From Ceratothoa steindachneri (taxonomy: Eukaryota > Arthropoda > Malacostraca > Isopoda > Cymothoidae), in the NCBI GenBank assembly GCA_963969495.1, contig OZ018321.1, positions 63,208,780 through 63,272,779 of the forward strand: DNA of 64,000 nucleotides, written 5' to 3'. The notes beneath the pieces were generated by a model. It did no database searches, was not told the origin of the DNA, and worked only from the letters and a program-made list of their open reading frames with translations. Position numbers and translations under genes: made by a program. Below, one piece after another: positions 56,621 to 64,000 of this stretch (position 1 is the first letter of the stretch; every line of letters begins with the position of its first letter).

Positions 56621-56822
56621 GCAAGGTTTGTTTGTTTTTTTGTTTTGTTTTGTTGTTTTTTTGCATTTGTTTTTTTTGTTGTTTTTTTTGTTCTGGGGTT
56701 GTTTTTTTCCTTTAGTTGCACGCTCCTGCGCCGGGGGGACCTCTCCCCGACGCACCAGCTTGCTTCCTTTCCCCCTTTTTGGGTGTTGTTTTTTTTTCTT
56801 TTCTCTCTTTAATTTTATTTTA

Positions 56823-56913
56823 AAGTAGTCTAGAACTAGGCCAGTTTTAATACGGCGACTATTGCCCAAGTAGGCAGTCGCCAGATGAGCTCTTAAAAAA
56901 ATAAAAAAAAATA
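56823..56913 (+). other. 3' terminal stem-loops and A-rich tail, I-like copy D
   Basis: GTCTAG-AA-CTAGGC forms the first hairpin with one G·U pair. GCGAC-TAT-TGCC-CAAGTA-GGCA-GTCGC forms the second. CAGATGAGCTC precedes the A-rich tail, which ends at the target-site duplication. Confidence 0.65.
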
Positions 56914-56926
56914 TATATATGATTTG

Positions 56927-58290
56927 TGCCTTTGAATAGTCAATTTGGTGGTTGAAATTGCTAATATGATTAAAAATAATGGATGTAGTACTGCCTAGTC
57001 TGACATTACCTTTATGTTCATAAATTCGCTTTGTTAAGGTTCTTCCGGTCTCTCTTATGTAGAATGAGGGATAGTTTGTAGGGCCACACAGGATTTAATA
57101 TACACCTCCTTCATTTGGCTGATCCACGGGCTTGGTCGAAGGGATAGATTTAAGGATAGAAAAAAGATACTTAAATGTGGTTAGGCCTCGAGGAATAACT
57201 TTGTTCACTCCTTTGAGGAGGGGAGAAAAAGGGAGGGATAGACACTTCGTATTACTAAATTTGTTTTTATTCTTGGGACGGTAATGAGTAGATTTTGCCT
57301 TAGATAAACTTTCATTGATCACGTGTAGGTGATAATTTAATTCAATGAAACTGCAGGTTATATATGTAATCTCGTCTTCTAGAAATCAAGGGTCACATAT
57401 CCTAAGTGCTCTCAAAAACACTTGATGCAACGACTCACTTAATGTTAATATCATGATGAGAAAATAAGTGGATATAAGAGTTAGAATGGGTTGGTTTTCG
57501 ATACAAAGTGAAGCTAATTTTGTCAATGACTCTAACATTTTTTACATCAAGAAAGGATATACAATTATCTTTTTCCCACTCTACTTTAAAATTGATAGTG
57601 GGATGGAAGTCGTTAAGATTTTTAAGGAAATTGTCAAATAAGTTTAAACTATTTATAGACCAAATCGATATGACATCATCTACATACCTATACCATACAA
57701 AATTATGATGGGGAATCAGAGAAAGGAGTAAGGATATTTTGTAATGTTCCATACAAAGGTTACATAATATGGGCGATAAATGATTACCCATTTAAGACCA
57801 TATTTTTGACGGAAACCTCCATATCGCTGATAAATACATTGTCAGTAACACAAAGTTTAACAAGATTTATAATTTTTTTTGCCTAGAGGGAGGTTGAATT
57901 TTTGATTATCTAATACCTTAGATTGAACATTAAGAGCTTCGTTGACTGGGACATTAGTGAACAGGCTTTCTACATCAAAGCTTACTAAGCGGCTTCCTTT
58001 CATATTGATTTTCCTCAATTTTTCAATGAAATCAGAGGAATGGATTATGTGTGAAGGAGAGGTCAATCCAACAGCGTCAGCAAGAAGGGGAGGCTAACCA
58101 CTTCGAGAGATTTTTGCATGAGAGTCAATACACGATGTAATGTGCCGGAGTGGCGTTCCTCTTTTGTGGGTTTTTGGTTTTTCATATGCCTCTCGCTGCA
58201 TCGCCTCGTACGTTTAGTAGCTGTATTTATTCAGTCTCCTAAGTAAACCTTCATGTCTGATAATTTTATCTCGAGACACGACTTGGGCAG
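56927..58290 (-). pseudogene. Penelope-like RT and N-terminal half of GIY-YIG endonuclease
   Basis: Minus strand from 58290: RRLNKYSY, YEKPKTHKRGTPLR (58190-58130), HIIHSSDFIEKLRKINMKGS and motif A FDVESLFTNVPV near 57985, a frameshift and stop near 57860-57800, then GNHLSPILCNLCMEHYK (motif B equivalent, 57790) and RYVDDV (motif C, about 57692), FLDVKN and LYRKPTHSNSYIH. After more shifts: PFSPLLKGVNKVI, GGVY (57110), FYIRETGRTLTKRIYEHK (GIY-YIG core, with R-E-T-G-R) and NHQIDYSKAQ, where copy D cuts it. Penelope-like elements pair this RT with this endonuclease. Confidence 0.85.
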
Positions 58291-58299
58291 TCTTATCAA

Positions 58300-59080
<781 letters not shown>

Positions 59081-59212
59081 CTATATTTCGCACAACGCGT
59101 TACCCCATCAAACGATATTTCGCTTCAAATTTTATTTGAAAGACACAAAATAAAAATGGCATAGCCCTGTGGTGGTTGTATAATCACCCGCAGATCCTGT
59201 AGTTGCTTTCTT

Positions 59213-59214
<2 letters not shown>

Positions 59215-59300
<86 letters not shown>

Positions 59301-59321
59301 TATATAGATAAATATATATAT

Positions 59322-59368
<47 letters not shown>

Positions 59369-59370
59369 TA
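59215..59370. repeat. Compound (TA)n(GATA)n microsatellite
   Basis: About 85 bp of TA followed by TAGA/GATA-type repeats to about 59370. Confidence 0.95.
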
Positions 59371-59551
59371 CTCGGCGCATATCTCCCGCGTAGGGGATGG
59401 CGCATGGCCAGAGACACTTCCACTCCACCATTCACACATTTTATCCGCTGTTTATCCAAGGTGACCCACCTACTACATTTTCCCATCTATCATCAGATTC
59501 CGGCTATCCAGTTTCCCATGAAAACTTCATTACCTGCGTTTGTGTGTCACC

Positions 59552-60001
59552 CTACACAGCTCGTCTTCCCTTAACCATTCGTCTCCATTTATTCCTATCC
59601 CTAGCACGCCTTTCTGCTTCCTGGATGCTCAGGCTCCATCCAGCAAGGACATCTCTCGTACACTCCACCCACCCGCTTCTTGCACGCCCACATTGTCTCC
59701 TTCCTATTACTCGAGATCTATAGATTCTCTTTACCAGTCTTTCATCCTCCATTCTCCCTAGGTGACCATACCATCTCATCACACCTCTACAAGCTATTTC
59801 AAGCAAACTCACTTTGCTCCCACATATCTCTTGCACTCTTTCGTTTATCACCCTGTCAATCAACCTCACACTAGAAATACTTCTCAGACATTTCATTTCC
59901 ATAACTTCAGCCCATGTTTCAGATCCATAAAGAACATTGGGAAACACCACTTTCTCATGCAATCCCATTCTCTCTAAAGTACTCAGACACTCTTTCACCA
60001 C
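59552..60001 (-). pseudogene. C-terminal tail of an RTE-type RT
   Basis: A 149-codon minus-strand frame: VFPNVLYGSETWA, EVMEMKCLRSISSVRLIDRV, VMRWYGHLGRMEDERLVKRI, SGWVECTRDVLAGWSLSIQE, ARDRNKWRRMV. This block order (LYGSETW, MRCLR, RWFGH-RM, RLVK, GR-RKRW, RDR-WR) is typical of the C-terminus of RTE-like reverse transcriptases common in arthropods and molluscs. Residues normally between GSETW and the next block are missing, probably a small deletion. The RT core is absent, so it is a 5'-truncated copy. Confidence 0.75.
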
Positions 60002-60071
60002 AGTGAAACATCTCCCTAGACCAAACTATTGATATAATTATCTAACGTGCATTGCCACCAAACATATTCAA

Positions 60072-60728
60072 ATTTCATGAATTTACTCCGCCAACTTTTA
60101 AAAGAAACACTTAAATTATTAGTCAAGGATAATTACTTTAACTTCAAATACGAAACCTATTGCCAAAATGATGGGAGGGGGGGGGGGCATGAACAGTTCT
60201 TTAGGCCCTGTCATCGCTGATATCTTGATGTCCTGGTTCGAAGATCAACTATTCAACCATAATTTGGGAAACATTAGACCTATTCTCTACCGCCGCTTTG
60301 TCGATGATACATACTTGTTGTTCAACTCCGAAGACTCCTGTGATAAATTACTACAACTTGCCAGCCACATACATCTCAAAATCCACTTTACCTGCGAAAT
60401 AGAGATTAATGGTTTCCTTTCCTTTCTTGATATAAACATCTCCCATTTTCCCACCGAATTCTCAACCAAAGTTTTTCGAAACCCAATCTTCAGTGGTCAA
60501 GGCCTCAACTTCTTCAGTTTCTGCGATTCATCTTACAAAATTAGTACAATAAAAACACTAATATTTTGCGCATTTAACATTTGCTCAACATACACTGATT
60601 TTCATAAAGAAGTTGAATTTTTGTGTAATTACTTAAAAAAACCCAGCTTTCTCGTGTCGCTAGTAACGAAAATTACGGCAAAACTTTTAAACATCTATCA
60701 ACCTAAATTAAAATTTCAAACTATGTAA
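60072..60728 (+). pseudogene. Second Penelope-like RT fragment (different family)
   Basis: Plus strand: LLKETLKLLVKDNYFNFKYE, then a frameshift at a G run (60170-60187), then NSSLGPVIADILMSWFEDQ, YRRFVDDTYLLF (motif C), IHFTCEIEINGFLSFLDINI, TKVFRNPIFSGQGLNFFSF, AFNICSTYTDFHKEVEFLCN. The order SSLGPV-ADI, RFVDDT, FLD, Y/FRKP matches Penelope-like RTs. It differs clearly from the element at 56927-58290. Both the start and the endonuclease are missing. Confidence 0.75.
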
Positions 60729-60894
60729 AGACCCCCACTATATAGTTTTTAGTTGTGGGAGACTCTAAATCTTACTTGTCGGTAGGTCCCCGTTTTGCTT
60801 TTTTTTAATGTTTTGTAATGACATTGTAACTCTTCGGCCGATTCTAACGAAATTTGAAACCATTACGTTGTTTCACATTCTCTTTCGAATTGTT

Positions 60895-61318
60895 ACCTAC
60901 ACCACCTGCACCACCTACCCCTATCCCACTACCACCTGCACCACCTACGCCTACCCAACCACCACCTACATCACTTAAATCACCCCCACCTACACCACCA
61001 TCTGCCCACGACCACTTACACCACCTACAACACCTACATCAGCACCACCTACACTTATAACAGCACCCCTACACCGCCACCACTACCACATCACCACCAC
61101 TTACACCAGCTACGTCACCTACATCGCATACACCACCAACACCAACACCTCTACCTACATCATCACCACCACCACCTACATCATCACCACTACCACCTAT
61201 AACATCACCACCACTTACACCAGCTACGTCACCTACACCACCTACGTCACATACACTACTTACACCCCCTACAACAACATCATCATCACCATCACCTACA
61301 TCATCACCACCACCACCA
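60895..61318. repeat. ACC/CACCTA-rich low-complexity tract
   Basis: Degenerate CACCTACACCACC-type repeats over about 420 bp. Apparent Gly/Val/Asp frames on the minus strand come from the repeat alone. Confidence 0.9.
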
Positions 61319-61322
61319 ATGA

Positions 61323-62423
61323 TGTTAAAGAGAGAAGGGTACCCCTTCCCCCTAGAACCCAACGTCTACGCGTGGCGACTGAGAAAGATGCACCTGCACG
61401 CCCAGACAGCACCAAAGGAACAGCGAGAATTTAGCGCGATCTGATGACTCCAGCGCTCTTATCAAGAATGGTGCGGCCTGTCGAACCCATGGAGCCCCCT
61501 CGAGAATTTCGCCCGGCTGTGTGATCCGTGTTGGATTCCCTTCTCCCCCGTCGCATCGCCTGATCGACGCCAGACCTACGGCGTCGAGGACTTTAACGCG
61601 AGCCTGTGATGCTCGTCGAGAATACTACCACCCCATTGTACGCCAAGTATAATGAGATCACCGCCCCCCTTTGGGGGCCTCTGGTGACCCGCTTCCGCTG
61701 AGGCAGTATAAAAACTTCGTGAAAAGTTTTGAAAAATTAGTACCATACAGTTCCGTCTTAGGTAGCAGCCACGTACAGTCTCGTACGCCCTGCTCCGCCT
61801 CCCAACGGCTTCCAGCTACGAACGCAACGCGTCACCTCTCTCCTTGCCCTCTCTTGTACCTAAGGCCAGAGTTCCCGCCTGATAGACGATAAACACGGAC
61901 AGGAATCTATCACTCGGGAATCGACTTCGTTCTTGTTTGGAGTACTCCCTCGTTCATTTTTCAGCGAAGTTAAAAAAGAAGTGTTTTTTTGCAAATGGAA
62001 CTTTGCAGCGCCGCGCTTACTCGTCATATCCAAACCCTCCAGTAAATTAGGCTTTACGTGAGTCTTCCCGTCATTTGCACTCTCCCCCTTTCCCTGGAAG
62101 CAATAACGGTGCATCCTCTCTCGGACTCTCGTCCCTGTCGAGTCATTTGCACCCCCCCCCCTTTGGTACCCCGGGTCTCATCTTATTTATTGTAATTTAT
62201 TTACTTCTGCGAATAATATTTTCTTTGTAAAATTAAAGTTATTCTTCTACAATCAGTTTTTCTAAACCCAGAACCTCTAAGAATTGATTATTTAGGCCAA
62301 CGGCACTCGATTTTGATTATTTAACCCTCGTACTGGGATCTATATCCTAATTTCTGGCGTGCTCCTTTCCCGCGTCACCGCGGAGTTAATCCTCGGCTAT
62401 TATCGACGTTCGACTCTAAAACA
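61323..62423 (+). mobile_element. Candidate 5' LTR of a Gypsy-type retrotransposon
   Basis: It starts TGTTAAAGAG and ends CTCTAAAACA, so the ends are TG…CA and inverted over several bases (TGTT/AACA, AGAG/CTCT). A TATA box lies at 61707 and a primer-binding-site candidate eight bases after the end. The 3' LTR would lie beyond the window, so the left border is an inference from terminal sequence alone. Confidence 0.5.
61707..61714 (+). promoter_or_regulatory. TATA box in the candidate LTR
   Basis: TATAAAAA lies mid-LTR, where the U3/R border is expected. A start site about 30 bases downstream would be near 61740. Confidence 0.45.
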
Positions 62424-62431
62424 TTATATTA

Positions 62432-62449
62432 TGGTGTCAGGTGTGGGGT
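62432..62449 (+). other. Candidate primer-binding site
   Basis: TGGTGTCAGGTGTGGGGT begins with TGG and resembles tRNA-complementary primer sites of Gypsy-type elements. The priming tRNA is not identified. Confidence 0.5.
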
Positions 62450-62907
62450 AACCCGTAGTATCATCTCATTTCTTTTAAAGCTGTGTCAGATTCTAAAGTG
62501 TGTTATTCTTGTATATTAAAGGTTCTAGTTTTAGAAACTGTAGAAAAGACCTTTCCAATTTCCCCTTTTGTGTGCGTATTTTGTATTGAATTTCGTGATC
62601 GTTGAAACTTTGACCCTTTTCATCAAACGTCTTTCCTATTGTAAAGGAGTTAATCTTATTTCTTTTGTGTTTGTCGTTTTCTTGGTTGCGTAGTGGGCAA
62701 CACAGGCTCTCTCTAAATTCTGGAGTGAATATTTCAAGTATAATTAAGAATTCACGCTGTGCGAAATAATTATCGCTGCATTTGTAGGTTTTTAAAGTGA
62801 AGAATTGTAGGTCTGCCAGAGCCTACCAGCACTTCCGCTGTGCGTCTAAATACCCGCCTCCCCCCATTTTGTGGTGCTTTTCCTGAAAGTTGTTCGAACG
62901 CGATAAA
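62450..62907. other. Untranslated leader of the Gypsy-type element
   Basis: No open frame between the primer-binding-site candidate and the gag ATG at 62908. Confidence 0.45.
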
Positions 62908-64000
62908 ATGTCCTCATTATTTAACACGTTTAAGTTGCAAGGAGAGTCGCTTGGGCTCAGTGGCAAGGACCCCCTAAATTATGTCCAAGATGAAGAAAGG
63001 ACCGACAGAGAAGGGAAGGAACGAAAAGAAAAAAGAAAGAAAAGAGAAGGAACGACAAAAAAGAAAGAGAAGAGAAGGAACGACAAAAAAGAAAGAGAAG
63101 AGAAGGAACGATAAGAAAAAAGAGAAAGAGAAGAACGAGAAGAAAGAAGAAAAAGAGAAGAACGGGAAGAAAGGGAAAGAATCCGCCGTCATAATTTTGA
63201 AATGATTAGGACCAAGAACGAGACGCTGTCCATCAGCTCGAGGTCCGAAGCTTCCCCTACTGCGTCTGTTAAGCTTCGTGTTTTCAAGGAAGGCGAGGAT
63301 TTCAAGCCCTTCTTAATCCACTTTGACAAAATCTTCGAAATCAACCATTGGGATATTAAGGCAGATGGAGTGGCTCAATTGTTGCCCTTGTTAAATTCCC
63401 AACTCCGAGATATATTCATATCACTCCCCTCGGAGGCAACACTTGATTATTCGACCTTAAAATCGGAGTTACTGGCGGCATATAACATGACCCTAGACTT
63501 TCACTAATCCAAATTCAGATATTCCCGCCTTCAGCCAGTCCAAACATAACGTCAGTTTGAGTACACCCTCCAGCGTCACTTCAACTTTTGGCTCGATGCT
63601 TCTAAAATCCCGCATGACTACGATGCCCCCGTTGACTTCTTCCTGAGAGAACAGTTGTTGGCTGCACTTCCGACGGTGCCTCACATACAAGGAGTGCACA
63701 GAAGAGGCCGACATTTATTCAGCAAGCCACAACCTTAATCCGAAAGAAGGGACAAAAACGGCTCCCCTTTCCCCATACTGTTAAATGGAAAAAAAGGTTG
63801 CCAAGGTAACTGGGCCGTCGAAGACGAAACCACTCTTTTCTTCCGAACACCGGAATGTAAAACCGTTCTCTTCCAGACCCTCTACGTCATCTTTCACCAG
63901 GATACCCATCATTTGTTTTCACTGTGGTGTGGAAAGCCATGTGAAAACGAATGCCCCCAGAACTCTCAATTCAGGAATAATTCTTCTCACCAGGTACACT
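62908..64000 (+). pseudogene. Gag of a Gypsy-type LTR retrotransposon, runs off the window
   Basis: ATG at 62908 (MSSLFNTFKLQGESLGLSGK). A long Arg/Lys/Glu repeat tract follows (62995-63190), in frame but with one TAA at about 63112. Then, in the same frame from 63202, comes the gag core: VFKEGEDFKPFLIHFDKIFE, QLLPLLNSQLRDIFISLPSE, YSTLKSELLAAYNM, resembling the SCAN-like capsid domain of Gypsy/Mag-type gags. A stop at 63506-63508 and frame shifts follow (YTLQRHFNFWL; VDFFLREQLLAALPT). A decayed knuckle CFHCGVESHVKTNA lies near 63910, final Cys lost. The pol region would lie beyond 64000. Confidence 0.7.
62995..63190 (+). repeat. Purine-rich GAAA/GGAACGA repeat within gag
   Basis: Imperfect repeats of AAGAGAAGGAACGACAAAAA-like units encode a charged R/K/E stretch. 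Such charged helical segments before the capsid core are usual in this gag type. The units here look recently expanded. Confidence 0.8.

Larger units (their letters stand above)
49674..56913 (+). mobile_element. I-like copy D: full-length reference copy with target-site duplication
   Basis: The element is 7.24 kb: 5' UTR 49674-50196, ORF1 to 52475, ORF2 about 52611-56620, 3' UTR and A-rich tail to 56913. It defines both family ends. It is the youngest large insertion by the state of its duplication, yet it cannot move by itself. ORF1 has one frameshift and two stops, RT has a 284-bp duplication and a stop, and RNase H has lost one acidic residue. Confidence 0.95.
49661..56926 (+). repeat. 13-bp target-site duplication around I-like copy D
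   Basis: TATATATGATTTG at 49661-49673 and again at 56914-56926. The bases just outside differ (T at 49660, A at 56913). This fixes the element ends at 49674 and 56913. Confidence 0.95.
49340..58290 (-). mobile_element. Penelope-like element (minus strand) split by I-like copy D
   Basis: Reading on the minus strand from about 58290: a pre-RT region (YEKPKTHKRGTPLR), RT motifs FDVESLFTNVPV and RYVDDV, then a GIY-YIG endonuclease that is cut at 56927 and continues at 49673. A hammerhead-like ribozyme lies downstream at 49403-49356. Removing copy D and one copy of its 13-bp duplication makes the endonuclease reading continuous. The ORF is frameshifted in RT. The left limit near 49340 is approximate. 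Confidence 0.8.

Noticed and set aside
56571..56828. A Phe/Leu-rich membrane peptide
   Set aside because: Translation of the T-rich 3' UTR of the I-like element.
61069..61362. A Gly/Val/Asp-rich minus-strand protein
   Set aside because: Produced by the ACC-type low-complexity repeat.

Overview
This is eukaryotic repeat-rich DNA with no convincing host protein-coding gene. The repeat types suggest an arthropod, most likely a decapod crustacean: an I/Nimb-like non-LTR family with RNase H, CR1, RTE and Penelope-like elements, mariner and Tc1-like relics, a tRNA-headed SINE, and long (TA)n tracts. The organism call is inference. Nearly every long reading frame belongs to a mobile element and nearly all are broken.

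The dominant family, called 'I-like' here, has two ORFs. ORF1 is a gag-like nucleic-acid-binding protein with three CCHC-type knuckles. ORF2 carries an AP-type endonuclease, a reverse transcriptase (YVDD), RNase H and a C-terminal Cys/His motif. Copies lie at 1-2547 (left end off-window, internally deleted), 7309-15669 (full length with nested insertions), 10371-11452 (5'-truncated, inside the previous copy), 17194-17975 (5' fragment), 24047-26070 (deleted), 40110-46473 (3' end lost) and 49674-56913 (full length with a 13-bp target-site duplication). Older relatives lie at 2555-4500, 27970-28395 and 30770-36775. Comparing copies fixes both ends of the element. It shows a 5'-terminal CCCC-GNRA-GGGG hairpin, a 13-bp 5'UTR hairpin with a compensatory change, and a double stem-loop just before the poly(A).

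Nested layout: 1-7.3 kb holds I-like remnants and a Tc1-like fossil. 7.3-15.7 kb is I-like copy 2, which carries a 612-bp unknown insertion, a truncated sibling and a 110-bp inverted self-copy. 15.7-18 kb holds an uncharacterised minus-strand relic and an I-like 5' fragment. 18-24 kb is CR1, the first copy split by a deleted mariner at a TA site. 24-28.4 kb is I-like copy 4, then a Tc1-like fossil triplicated as 511-bp tandem units. 28.4-30.8 kb holds a candidate exon and a Tc1-like N-terminus. 30.8-37 kb is a mosaic of old I-like DNA. 37-40 kb holds a candidate terminal exon and a different gag-type ORF1. 40-46.5 kb is I-like copy C. 46.5-49.2 kb holds degenerate relics. 49.3-58.3 kb is a minus-strand Penelope-like element split inside its GIY-YIG domain by I-like copy D. 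58.7-60 kb holds a SINE, microsatellites and an RTE tail. 60-60.7 kb is a second Penelope-like fragment. 61.3-64 kb is the 5' LTR and gag of a Gypsy-type retrotransposon running off the window.

The most interesting single signal is a hammerhead-ribozyme fold on the minus strand at 49356-49403, just downstream of the Penelope-like endonuclease. It has all three helices and the CUGANGA/GAAA core, with one extra G at stem II.
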